Below are positions 36,396 through 44,435 of a stretch of DNA of 64,000 nt, in pieces; position 1 is the first letter of the stretch, and every line of letters starts with the position of its first letter. Both the position numbers and the translations under genes were made by a program. The stretch lies in the NCBI RefSeq assembly GCF_001971725.1, contig NZ_CP019388.1, forward strand, positions 620,001 to 684,000, read 5' to 3'. This DNA comes from Winogradskyella sp. J14-2 (GTDB lineage: Bacteria; Bacteroidota; Bacteroidia; Flavobacteriales; Flavobacteriaceae). The notes under the pieces are model-generated. The model saw nothing but the letters and a program-made list of their open reading frames with translations. It had not been told where the DNA came from and did no database searches.

Positions 36396-38156
36396 TTACT
36401 TTACAAATTTAAAATACTCTAAAAGTACCTCATCATTAACGGTAGATGGTGTAAAAATCTCTAATAGTTTTGGTTTTTTAGAGAGGTTATAAAACGTATC
36501 TAGTACAACACTTAAAGAGGATTCGTCAGTGGTTTTATAATAATCAAACCCATACATCTCGCATAGTTGCTTGGCGGTTAAATGGTGTTTGGTTTCAAAG
36601 TAAGTATCAAAATTTTCGGTATTCTTATGACCTGGTAAAATCCTAAAAATACCACCGCCTTCATTATTTATAACAATGATTCTAAAGGTCTTAGGAATAT
36701 AATTGTTCCAAAGTGCATTGCTATCGTAAAAAAAACTTAAATCACCCGATATAAATGTTGTGCGTTGTTTATTAGCCACTGCAGATCCTATGGCCGTACT
36801 TGTACAGCCATCTATACCACTTGTACCTCTATTGCAAAAAACAGTGATATCTTTTCTTAATTGAAATAATTGTGTGTAACGTATCGCAGAACTATTACCT
36901 ACTTGCAGTTGACTCTGCTTCGGAATACTCTTTAGCAACATATTAAAAACCGTAAAATCCGAATACGGAATAGTCTTTAAATAATCATCATGAAGCTTTC
37001 TGCGCTTTTGTCTCACTTTTAACCAATTGACCTTGTAATCACTTTTTGTATGGTGTGTTACTTGTGGTAAAAAGGTTTTTAGAAATGTATTGGGAGTTAA
37101 TTTAATATGTTTATCTAAACAGAAAAAGGTGTCATTTGCATTAAATAAATCTACATGCCAATGATCTTCTGGCTTGTATTGTCTTAAAAAAGCTTTAATC
37201 TTTTTAGACACAATCATACTACCAAATGTTAAAAGGATATCTGGTTGTAATGATTGAAACGCTTCCTCATCAAGTGGAGCTATCATTTTATCAATTCCAG
37301 GGAAAAAATCAGGATGATGTAAATTTGATGTGGTCTCAGTAAAAACCAAAACACTATCATCATCTGCTAACTCTTGTAGCCATTGCTCCTCTATAGAATT
37401 TGGTTGCAATACACCTACCAGAATCATTTTTCGTTTTGCCGAATGCCAGACATCCAATAAGCTTTTTATTTCAAACTCGTCTATTTTCTCTGTTCGGTCA
37501 GCTATATTGAATGGTTTAGGATTTATGCTTAATTCATCTACTGTTTCATAAAGTGGTTCATCAAAAGGAATATTAATATGAACTGGACCTGACTTTAATC
37601 TTGCCACTGTTATGGCATCATGTACTTCAGATTCGTTATAGGTTTGAATGTCTTTTTGAAGACCCAGAAAGCGTTCAAGCTTATTCTCAATACTTCGCAT
37701 TATTGGCAGCTCATCATCTGAGGATTTTTGCTCTTTGTCTTTTAAATCTAGTTTTAGGTTGGTACTATATAATACGTGCTCGCCATAAACATTTTTCTGT
37801 TTTATGGTTTGTCCGTCGCCTATATCTATTAAGTGTTTTGGTCTATCTGCTGACAACACTAATAATGGAATATTACTGTAATACGCCTCGGAAATCGCAG
37901 GATAATAATTAAGCAAAGCACTACCAGAGGTACAAACCAAAGCTACAGGTTCTTGTATTTGCTGTGCAATACCAAGCGCAAAAAAAGCAGCACAACGTTC
38001 ATCTACAATACTATAGCAGCTAAAAAATTCATCGTGGGTAAAACCTATGGTTAATGGTGCATTTCGGCTTCCTGGCGAAATAATTATATGCTTAACATTA
38101 TGCGTTTTGCATAGTGTAACAACCGTTTGGGATAAGGGAATTTTAGAGTATTTCAT
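36396..38156 (-). CDS. menD: SEPHCHC synthase (MenD)
   Basis: 586 residues. It is a thiamine-diphosphate enzyme of the right length, with ISPGSRNAPLTIGF at the start, a glutamate-bearing DERCAAFFALGIAQ, GTSGIDG and GDLSFFYDSNALWN (the ThDP/Mg motif). It adds 2-oxoglutarate to isochorismate. The ATG at 38156 is preferred to a TTG one codon earlier. A TATCTTTG box lies 8 bases upstream. It is in the menI, menF, menD operon. Confidence 0.95.
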   Translation of the reverse strand: MKYSKIPLSQTVVTLCKTHNVKHIIISPGSRNAPLTIGFTHDEFFSCYSIVDERCAAFFALGIAQQIQEPVALVCTSGSALLNYYPAISEAYYSNIPLLVLSADRPKHLIDIGDGQTIKQKNVYGEHVLYSTNLKLDLKDKEQKSSDDELPIMRSIENKLERFLGLQKDIQTYNESEVHDAITVARLKSGPVHINIPFDEPLYETVDELSINPKPFNIADRTEKIDEFEIKSLLDVWHSAKRKMILVGVLQPNSIEEQWLQELADDDSVLVFTETTSNLHHPDFFPGIDKMIAPLDEEAFQSLQPDILLTFGSMIVSKKIKAFLRQYKPEDHWHVDLFNANDTFFCLDKHIKLTPNTFLKTFLPQVTHHTKSDYKVNWLKVRQKRRKLHDDYLKTIPYSDFTVFNMLLKSIPKQSQLQVGNSSAIRYTQLFQLRKDITVFCNRGTSGIDGCTSTAIGSAVANKQRTTFISGDLSFFYDSNALWNNYIPKTFRIIVINNEGGGIFRILPGHKNTENFDTYFETKHHLTAKQLCEMYGFDYYKTTDESSLSVVLDTFYNLSKKPKLLEIFTPSTVNDEVLLEYFKFVK

Positions 38157-38163
38157 CAAAAAA

Positions 38164-38171
38164 CAAAGATA
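38164..38171 (-). promoter_or_regulatory. Possible -7 box before menD
   Basis: The minus strand reads TATCTTTG, an exact TAnnTTTG match, in the 30-base gap between menF and menD. No -33 partner is evident, so it may be chance or a weak internal promoter. Confidence 0.25.
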
Positions 38172-38186
38172 AGGATTCTCTTAGTT

Positions 38187-39302
38187 TTAACTTAAAACGT
38201 TAACGATTGTTTTAGTTTTATTTACGGTTTCTTCCCATTCGTTTTGCGGAACTGAATCCTTAGTAATACCACCACCTACATAAATTACTGCTTTTTTATC
38301 CTTTAATTGCATACAACGCAGGTTGACATAAAAATTAGAATGCTTTCTTACTACAGCATAAGCATTGTTTTCAACATTACGTCTGTTGGTATTTCTGGTT
38401 TTTGAAGTTTTTAAATTCAATTCGCCTAAAAACCCTGTGTAATACTCGCGTTTATAATTTTCATTTTTTAGAATAAACTGTCTGGATGTTTCCTTCGGAA
38501 AACCACAAACGGCTGGTGTAGGATGTAAGGCTTCTATAACAGATTTTAAGTTACTATCGCTTTTTATCTGACTATGTATGTATGTTTTAAGATGTAAGAG
38601 GTTTCCTGCTCTTACCGTTTCAACATCAGAAACTTTAATATCCTTGGTATGAGGTTCAATTTGCTGAACTATATAATCGGTTACAATTTGCTGCTCCTCA
38701 TACTCTTTGTTTGTCCATGAGACGTCTTCTGTTTCTACATAAGGCTGTGTTCCTGCTAATGAAATTGTTGTGAGTTGTTTGCCTTCAACCTTGAACAATA
38801 ACTCTGGTGTTGCACCTAACCATAAGCCTACTTTTGGATGATACCAACAATATACCATCGCATTTTTGTAGGTATTAAAAAGACGCCTAAAAATGGTAAG
38901 TGGATTTGTACTTTCTATATCTTTTTCAACCTTACGAGACAGCACAACCTTAGACAACTCTCCTTGCTTTATAGCATCTATCCCTTTTGTAACAAGCTGC
39001 ATATGCTGTTCTTCACCATAGTTCTCAATAGTTGTAGTTTTAAAATCCTCTTCTAAATCTAAATTAGAGATTTCTAAAGTAAGGTGCTCACATTCAGTTT
39101 CAGGAAGTAATATGCTTTTGTCACTTAAATCAAAAGGTGCAAACACAAAACCGCTTTCTGTAAAGTCTGATGTGGTATACAGGGAATCGTCATTTTGTAG
39201 CCAGCACTTAATAATAGAATTAATGGCTCTGCTGTATACAACAAAAGGTAGTTGGTTTTGGTGTTGACGCTCTAAAGTTTCAAAAAAAGAATTTTGAGTC
39301 AT
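38187..39302 (-). CDS. menF: Isochorismate synthase
   Basis: 371 residues of the chorismate-utilising family. It has the segments GELSKVVLSRK, WLGATPELLF, TISLAGTQPY, LHPTPAVCGFPK and NLRCMQLKDKKAVIYVGGGI, as in MenF/EntC. It converts chorismate to isochorismate, the first step of menaquinone synthesis. It lies between menI and menD (3 and about 30 bases), which favours menaquinone over a siderophore role. Confidence 0.93.
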   Translation of the reverse strand: MTQNSFFETLERQHQNQLPFVVYSRAINSIIKCWLQNDDSLYTTSDFTESGFVFAPFDLSDKSILLPETECEHLTLEISNLDLEEDFKTTTIENYGEEQHMQLVTKGIDAIKQGELSKVVLSRKVEKDIESTNPLTIFRRLFNTYKNAMVYCWYHPKVGLWLGATPELLFKVEGKQLTTISLAGTQPYVETEDVSWTNKEYEEQQIVTDYIVQQIEPHTKDIKVSDVETVRAGNLLHLKTYIHSQIKSDSNLKSVIEALHPTPAVCGFPKETSRQFILKNENYKREYYTGFLGELNLKTSKTRNTNRRNVENNAYAVVRKHSNFYVNLRCMQLKDKKAVIYVGGGITKDSVPQNEWEETVNKTKTIVNVLS

Positions 39303-39305
39303 CTA

Positions 39306-39731
39306 TTACTTTTTAAGTGGTAATGAAATGGTAGACAAACGACAAATGGATATTAAATTATCCTGCTCATCCGTAACTCTAATATCTAATAATTGAGTGG
39401 TACGACCTTTGTGTAAAAATGTGGCTTTGGCATACACATAACCTTCCTTTACGCTTTTTAGATGGTTAGCAGTAATCTCTAAACCTCTAACAAAATATTC
39501 CTCTAAATCTATAAATATGTGCGATGCAAAACTCCCAACGCTCTCTGCCAATGCTGCAGTTGCGCCACCATGCAACACTCCATCTGGTTGATGTACTTTT
39601 GGAGTCACTGGCATCCTGGCCACCAAAAAATCTTCGCCATAGTCTATCATCTCTATATTTAGCGTTTCCATTAAGGTGTTTTTTGAGACTTCATTGGCCT
39701 TTGCCAAGATCATTTCCTTAGATAATTGCAT
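39306..39731 (-). CDS. menI: Hotdog thioesterase, probable DHNA-CoA hydrolase
   Basis: 141 residues of the PaaI/YdiI hotdog family. Motif QPDGVLHGGATAALAESVGS has His54 and the catalytic Glu63, at the same number as the acid of E. coli YdiI/MenI. GLEITANHLKSVKEG also matches that subgroup. It probably releases DHNA from DHNA-CoA. The position as first gene of the menI, menF, menD operon strongly supports this. Another small thioesterase role cannot be excluded. Confidence 0.82.
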   Translation of the reverse strand: MQLSKEMILAKANEVSKNTLMETLNIEMIDYGEDFLVARMPVTPKVHQPDGVLHGGATAALAESVGSFASHIFIDLEEYFVRGLEITANHLKSVKEGYVYAKATFLHKGRTTQLLDIRVTDEQDNLISICRLSTISLPLKK

Positions 39732-39749
39732 ATAAAAAGTTTAATTTTA

Positions 39750-39837
39750 CTCGATAATCGAGTTTTAAATTCTCCGATACTCACGTCGGAATGTTTAAAA
39801 TTGTATTCTTTGAATACCTCTTAGGCTTGCCGAGAGG
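39750..39837. repeat. Run of four short hairpins in the menI / hydrolase gap
   Basis: Four palindromes follow one another in 88 bases: CTCGATAATCGAG (39750-39762), TCCGA...TCGGA (39773-39790), GTATTC-TTT-GAATAC (39803-39817) and CCTCT...AGAGG (39817-39837). They lie between divergent genes, so they are not a simple terminator. Confidence 0.6.
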
Positions 39838-39880
39838 AAGTTAATCATTAATCACAAAAATACTGAAACTACCAAGAATA

Positions 39881-40519
39881 ATGAATTCAGTAGAAAAAGA
39901 AATAACATATACAACGCGTAACTCCTACTCTACTCTAAACACGCTTACCAAACACACTAAAAATGTGTGGTTTGTGTGTCATGGTATGGGTTACCTAAGC
40001 CGTTACTTTTTACGCTATTTTAAACACCTAAATGCTGAAGAAAACTATATTATAGCTCCTCAAGCACCCAGCAAATATTACATTCAACCAAAAATGCATG
40101 TTGGTGCCAATTGGTTAACAAGAGACAATACCGAAAGCGGCATGCAGAACATTCTTAATTATTTTGATGCTGTTTTTGAAGCTGAAAATATTCCTGAAAA
40201 TAAAAACCTTATTGTTTTAGGGTATTCCCAAGGCGTGAGTGTGGCTATGCGTTATTTGGCTAAACGACAACTGCAATGTTCGCAATTGGTGCTGCATTCT
40301 GGTGGCATTCCAAAGGAACTCACCGCTAAAGACTTTGAGTATCTCTCTAAAGACACTAAAGTAAAACTCATTTATGGCACCGAAGACGAATATTTAGATG
40401 CAGAACGAATAGCGCAAGAGTCGCAACGTGCGGAAGAACTCTTTGGTAAAAGGTTGAAGATTCTTCCTTTTGAAGGCAAGCATGTGGTCAATGTAGACTA
40501 TATTAATGATTTGGTTTAG
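39881..40519 (+). CDS. Alpha/beta hydrolase (phospholipase/carboxylesterase-like)
   Basis: 212 residues. The nucleophile Ser116 sits in LGYSQGVS, an acid lies in YGTEDEYLD and the catalytic His is in GKHVVN. The shape is that of a cytoplasmic serine esterase of the carboxylesterase/phospholipase group. It is divergent from menI. The men set of this window lacks a MenH, so a role there can be asked about, but the sequence does not show a MenH signature. Confidence 0.82.
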   Translation: MNSVEKEITYTTRNSYSTLNTLTKHTKNVWFVCHGMGYLSRYFLRYFKHLNAEENYIIAPQAPSKYYIQPKMHVGANWLTRDNTESGMQNILNYFDAVFEAENIPENKNLIVLGYSQGVSVAMRYLAKRQLQCSQLVLHSGGIPKELTAKDFEYLSKDTKVKLIYGTEDEYLDAERIAQESQRAEELFGKRLKILPFEGKHVVNVDYINDLV

Positions 40520-40532
40520 ATTTAAAAAGAAT

Positions 40533-40617
40533 CGTCATTACGAGGAACGTAGTGACGTGGTAATCTCTTGAATAAAACTTCTTTTTATAAGATTGCCACG
40601 CTACGCTCGCAATGACG
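40533..40617. repeat. Imperfect inverted repeat (REP-like)
   Basis: The left arm begins CGTCATTACGAG and the right arm ends CTCGCAATGACG; the arms extend inward through ACGTGG/CCACG to TAATCT/AGATT. This is a variant of a widespread bacterial interspersed palindrome family with a CATTxCGAG core. It is noncoding. Confidence 0.7.
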
Positions 40618-40638
40618 GAAGTAAAATAGGATAAAGCT

Positions 40639-40716
40639 GTCAATCTGAACGCGTTTCAGATTCTGAAATAATTTGAAAATCAGTTTAATGAGATTCTGAA
40701 ATAAATTCAGAATGAC
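40639..40716. repeat. Second inverted repeat unit (TTCAGAATGAC type)
   Basis: GTCAATCTGAA at the left and TTCAGAATGAC at the right are inverted with one mismatch, and the words ATTCTGAAATAA are repeated inside. A related unit lies at 48629-48679. Confidence 0.6.
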
Positions 40717-40730
40717 AAATTCAATTAAAA

Positions 40731-40756
40731 GATTGCCACGCTAAGCTGACAATGAC
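40731..40756. repeat. Partial copy of the CATTxCGAG-type repeat
   Basis: GATTGCCACGCTAAGCTGACAATGACA matches the right arm of the 40533-40617 element with a few changes. It shows that the gap was built by more than one copy. Confidence 0.5.
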
Positions 40757-40761
40757 ATAAA

Positions 40762-40788
40762 AAAAGCCACAACTACATTGTGGCTTTT
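40762..40788 (-). terminator. Intrinsic terminator of the YtxH gene
   Basis: AAAAGCCACAA pairs with TTGTGGCTTTT around a five-base loop. On the minus strand it is followed by more T residues, just beyond the YtxH stop. Confidence 0.85.
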
Positions 40789-40792
40789 ATTA

Positions 40793-41116
40793 CTAACTTG
40801 TTTGCTGTAAGGTCTTATTCTTTTCTTTAAGAATAGCCAATTGCTTTTCTAAAAAGGTAATGGCTTCTTCTGTTTTGTAACTGGCTTTAGAAGCAAAGTC
40901 TTTCATATCTTCTTTAAACTTGTCTTTACCAGATTTTGCAGCTTTAGACAAATCTTCTTTTACTTCTGTAAAGTCATCTACAAGTTTGTCTTTTATCTCC
41001 TTGCCTTCTTTTTTTAGGTGATCTCTCGTAGTACTGCCTTTATCAGGTGCTAATAACACACCTGCGGCTGCACCAATTAATGCTCCTAATACTAATGCTC
41101 CTTTATACTGAATCAT
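40793..41116 (-). CDS. YtxH-domain protein
   Basis: 107 residues. The N-terminal glycine/alanine-rich hydrophobic helix (GALIGAAAGVLLAPDKGS) is followed by a long lysine/glutamate amphipathic helix, as in YtxH/gas-vesicle-protein-like proteins. Often stress-related, but the molecular role is unknown. It is a single gene with its own terminator. Confidence 0.88.
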   Translation of the reverse strand: MIQYKGALVLGALIGAAAGVLLAPDKGSTTRDHLKKEGKEIKDKLVDDFTEVKEDLSKAAKSGKDKFKEDMKDFASKASYKTEEAITFLEKQLAILKEKNKTLQQTS

Positions 41117-41208
41117 AATTTTTCTTTTTTAAGTTAAACCTCATTTTACGTATTGGTAGTAAAATATTATGTTTTGTTACAAACAAATTCAGTGCCAAAG
41201 GCTTAAAT

Positions 41209-41742
41209 CTAAAAATTAGTAACACTACTCCGATTATAGACTTCCAATTCAATTTCTACCATAAACTCAGGAAGTGCCAATCCTTTGACTTCTAGCCAAG
41301 AACCTGTAGGAAAACCGTTTTTGTATACTTCGGCTCTGTGGGCAGATTTTTCGAGCATAGAAGCCATGTCAGTAGTAAAAATATCTTCTTTAACGACATC
41401 ATCAAAGGTACAGCCAAAGTGCTTTAATATTTTTTCTAAGTCGGCATAACAGTTTTTCATTTGTTGCTCAATATCACCAACAGCTGTTGGGTTACCTTTA
41501 TCATCCATACTAACCGCACCAGATATTTTAATGTTATTTCCAATTTTTACGGCGTGAGAATAACCATAGGCTTTTTCTACATCTGGTCGTAACAGAAAAT
41601 ACTCAGGCTTTTCAGCTTTAATGATAACCTCTTTTTCTACGTCTTTAATGTCTTCTTGAGGTTGTTGTTTACAACTTTGAAACCCTAGAACTAATGCAAA
41701 AAGCATTACGAACAAATTTTTTTGGTTGGTTAGCTGTTTCAT
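41209..41742 (-). CDS. Exported RidA-like lipoprotein
   Basis: 177 residues. An N-terminal signal leads to Cys24 (FQSC), and a RidA/YjgF domain follows from about residue 55 (YSHAVKIGNNIKISGAVS, a KHFGCTFDDVVKEDIFTTD segment, FPTGSWLEV). Active RidA imine deaminases are cytosolic and have an Arg in the (P)xRS position, where this protein reads Pro145-Thr-Gly147-Ser. So it is probably surface-located and without classical RidA activity. The ligand is unknown. Confidence 0.85.
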   Translation of the reverse strand: MKQLTNQKNLFVMLFALVLGFQSCKQQPQEDIKDVEKEVIIKAEKPEYFLLRPDVEKAYGYSHAVKIGNNIKISGAVSMDDKGNPTAVGDIEQQMKNCYADLEKILKHFGCTFDDVVKEDIFTTDMASMLEKSAHRAEVYKNGFPTGSWLEVKGLALPEFMVEIELEVYNRSSVTNF

Positions 41743-41800
41743 AATCTTGATGGTTTAGTGATTAATTAATTGGTTTCGTTCTATGGCATTTTTAGGGAGA

Positions 41801-41945
41801 GCGTTTTGTGTGGCGCTTATCGGTCTCGGCTATGAGTAGTTGCGTGGTTTAGCACTTAAATTTGCAAGTACACACCAAGCTGAAAATCCGCGAGGATTTT
41901 CAGAAGTAGGCGAGAACAAGCAATTACTTATAGCCAATGTTGTGT
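41801..41945. repeat. Complex inverted-repeat element, left of the TPR gene
   Basis: Arms GGCTATGAGTAGTTGC (41828-41843) and GCAATTACTTATAGCC (41920-41935) are inverted with two mismatches. Inside lies the palindrome CTGAAAATCC-GCGA-GGATTTTCAG (41880-41903). The outer parts hold CGCTTATCG (41814-41822) and the words TTTTGTGTGG and TGTTGTGT. The whole looks like a folded recombination site or a mobile hairpin element. Confidence 0.6.
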
Positions 41946-41953
41946 TTAGTACT

Positions 41954-43531
41954 TTATTTTTCATAGATGTTTAAATCAATTATTTCATTTTCAAATTCAA
42001 AGATGAAAGCCATTTTTTTGCCTGATATCAAATATCCAAACCCTTTTAAATCTTTATAAGTATATTTATTTGCCTCACTATAGCTGTAAATATTCTTTTT
42101 AGGTTTTTTATATGTAGCGGTAATCGAATTGTTTATTAAAATACCACTAATTATATGCTTTTCTTCTCCAACTTCCCAAGTTAATTCAATTATCTGGTCT
42201 TTTTTTGAAACAACAACTTGGTTTTCATTATAAATCCAATTGTTAGATGTTTTTACATCGATTATTTTTGAGGTGAAAGCAGCGCTACCAAAGTGATTAA
42301 AAAATCTTAGCTTTTTGTTTGCTCTTTTTATAATCTTTTCTTCTTCTGCTTTTTCTTTAGTGATTTTTGTTTTTATTGATGAAATTGCTTCAAAAACATT
42401 TTCGTGAGGATTTTCAAATTCCTCTGCTTTTTTCAAATATTCTTCTGCTTCTTGCACAAAGCCTAAATGAATTAATTGATAAGCAATATTTGAAGCTGCT
42501 AAACTATTTTTCAATTCAAATGCCTTTTTGTAATATTCGGTTGATTTTATTTCTAGGCCTAAATTCCTATAAGCTACACCAAGATTATTTAAAGAACCTT
42601 GGGCTTTAGGGTCAAAACCCAAAAGCTTTTTATAAAATAAAAGACCTAAATCTTTTAATTTATATTCAGTTTCGCTGTAATTATAAGCAGCATCAAATAA
42701 TAAATTAGTATTATTTGGTGTCAACTCGTGTGCTTTTTGGTACGCTATTGACTCCAATAATTTATTTTCAGTTTTCTTATAGTAATTTGCTAATGCTCTA
42801 TATAACGTTACTTTTGGCTCATTTTCATCAATTTTATCTATATTTTTTATAATTATTTCTAAAGATTTTTCAGAATTTTCATTCTCTAAATGGTAATCCG
42901 AAATTTTTGAAATACAATAAGCCTTTTGCTGGTTGTTATTTGTTAACTCCAAAGCCTGTTTAGCCAAATTGACTGCTTTGGAATAATTATTTGCCTGATT
43001 ATAAATTAAACTTAAATAATAAAAACCGTGAGATTTCTTCTCATTATCGTTTTCAATTTTGTTTGTATATCCTTCAAGTTCTTTGAATGCCGATGTATCA
43101 CCATATTGATGACGTAAATAGAAAATTCTAACAACTTCTTCCTTTTTCCGATTTGGGTCTTCTATTTCTAATAAAACTTTATCCAATAATTCTTTTGCTT
43201 CTTTAAATTTTTTCTCACGTAAAGCTTCGTGATATTGAATAAAAACATTTCCGTTATCCTTTACTTCTTCTAATTCCTCATTATCATCTTCTAATGATTC
43301 TTCCTTAGGTTTAGCTTTTTCTTGATTACCCACTTCATCCTCTTCTTTGTCTTCTTTTCGGTGTAATTCAAATTCAGTTTCCCCTCGTTTTACTCTGACC
43401 TGTGTAAAATTGCTTATAAATGACCAAATTGTTTTCCATTTGATAATGAAAATGACAATAAAAAATACGACTAATAAAAACTTCCATTGACTTCCAATGG
43501 TTTTGATTATTTCAATTGTTTTCTCTTCCAT
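41954..43531 (-). CDS. Membrane-anchored TPR protein
   Basis: 525 residues. One N-terminal membrane helix (about 16-32) is followed by a highly charged linker rich in Glu/Lys, then a series of TPR-like units (about 95-370; GFYYLSLIYNQANNYSKAVNLAK, SLNNLGVAYRNLGLEIKSTEYY) and a C-terminal beta-rich domain of about 120 residues of unknown family. It is AT-rich and stands alone between two complex inverted-repeat elements, which suggests a cassette or island gene. The function is not known; TPR folds mediate contacts. Confidence 0.82.
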   Translation of the reverse strand: MEEKTIEIIKTIGSQWKFLLVVFFIVIFIIKWKTIWSFISNFTQVRVKRGETEFELHRKEDKEEDEVGNQEKAKPKEESLEDDNEELEEVKDNGNVFIQYHEALREKKFKEAKELLDKVLLEIEDPNRKKEEVVRIFYLRHQYGDTSAFKELEGYTNKIENDNEKKSHGFYYLSLIYNQANNYSKAVNLAKQALELTNNNQQKAYCISKISDYHLENENSEKSLEIIIKNIDKIDENEPKVTLYRALANYYKKTENKLLESIAYQKAHELTPNNTNLLFDAAYNYSETEYKLKDLGLLFYKKLLGFDPKAQGSLNNLGVAYRNLGLEIKSTEYYKKAFELKNSLAASNIAYQLIHLGFVQEAEEYLKKAEEFENPHENVFEAISSIKTKITKEKAEEEKIIKRANKKLRFFNHFGSAAFTSKIIDVKTSNNWIYNENQVVVSKKDQIIELTWEVGEEKHIISGILINNSITATYKKPKKNIYSYSEANKYTYKDLKGFGYLISGKKMAFIFEFENEIIDLNIYEK

Positions 43532-43555
43532 TTATTTTCTTTGGTTGCTAGGTTC

Positions 43556-43616
43556 GTGTTACACACAACGATTTGGATATGAATCTGTTTCAATGATTTA
43601 TATCCACCGATAAGCG
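43556..43616. repeat. Complex inverted-repeat element, right of the TPR gene
   Basis: Arms GGATATGAATC (43575-43585) and GATTTATATCC (43595-43605) form a hairpin with one mismatch. Outside are GTTACACACAACG and CGATAAGCG (43608-43616), the latter the exact reverse complement of CGCTTATCG in the left element. It ends before the YiiX-like gene. Confidence 0.55.
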
Positions 43617-43664
43617 AAGTTTGCATTTTTAACTCAAAAAGTCAATACGTAGAACTACGTAATT

Positions 43665-44306
43665 TCAGCCTTTATTTATTTTTTTCACAAAATCTAAAGT
43701 TTCAGAGGCTGCCATACCATTTGGGTTACAACCCAATTTGCCTTCTGGTATTTCTATCCCTAAATCTTTGTAGTGCGTAATCCAACCATTGTGGAAGCTA
43801 TCGGTTTCAGCATTTTTAAAGGTCATAGGTTCTAGGGTAAACACACCGTCTTCTTTAAACAATTCGTAGATATACTCTGAGCAGTAATAGCCTTTGTCTT
43901 CTAATATGTAAGTAACGTTGTAAGGCTCACCAAGTAATTTAATGGCTTTAGAAATGGCATTTTCTATTTGTGGTTGGGTACTATTTTTAATGCGGTATAT
44001 ATCTGCTGTATAATTTGAAGAATCGTCTGGCTTTAAAAATAACTCTAAGGGCTCTTTTACCACACCTTTGCCTAAATCTGAGTGGTAGACAAAAACTTTT
44101 TCATCCTCTACACTACACATGCCCATGTGCGTATAGTTTGTAGCTTTTTCGGTTTGTGTTACCTCATTAATGGCTTCAGACAAATCACTTTGCGAGGCAC
44201 CTCTAAAGACAATATCACCAGACTTAATAGTGGTTGCTGTTGTGCAAGACATTATTAAAATTAAAACAATGAGTAATGCTGTTTTTGATAATATGCTAAT
44301 CTTCAA
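43665..44306 (-). CDS. YiiX-like permuted papain/NlpC lipoprotein
   Basis: 213 residues. The signal ends in a lipobox (LILIMSC). The domain order is that of YiiX/YebB-like permuted papain-fold proteins: SGDIVFRG, then YTHMGMCS with the histidine, and later GYYCSEYIYELF with the catalytic cysteine. They are thought to cleave peptides or fatty acyl bonds in the envelope. The reading frame opens with TTG at 44306; no in-frame ATG lies upstream before a stop. So the start is a little uncertain. Confidence 0.83.
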   Translation of the reverse strand: MKISILSKTALLIVLILIMSCTTATTIKSGDIVFRGASQSDLSEAINEVTQTEKATNYTHMGMCSVEDEKVFVYHSDLGKGVVKEPLELFLKPDDSSNYTADIYRIKNSTQPQIENAISKAIKLLGEPYNVTYILEDKGYYCSEYIYELFKEDGVFTLEPMTFKNAETDSFHNGWITHYKDLGIEIPEGKLGCNPNGMAASETLDFVKKINKG

Positions 44307-44435
44307 ACTTTTGTCAATTTACGTGTATAATACGACGAAATTAGAGCTTTTATCGTAAAAATATAAGTCCTACCGAGAATTTTAAGCATTCCATAGCTAA
44401 ACGGCTATTTTACGCTCAACCAATCTATTATACCT

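Noticed and set aside
41801..41945. Classical integron attC site
   Set aside because: No convincing GTTRRRY/RYYYAAC core pair and no integrase gene are seen, so it is kept only as a cassette-like element.
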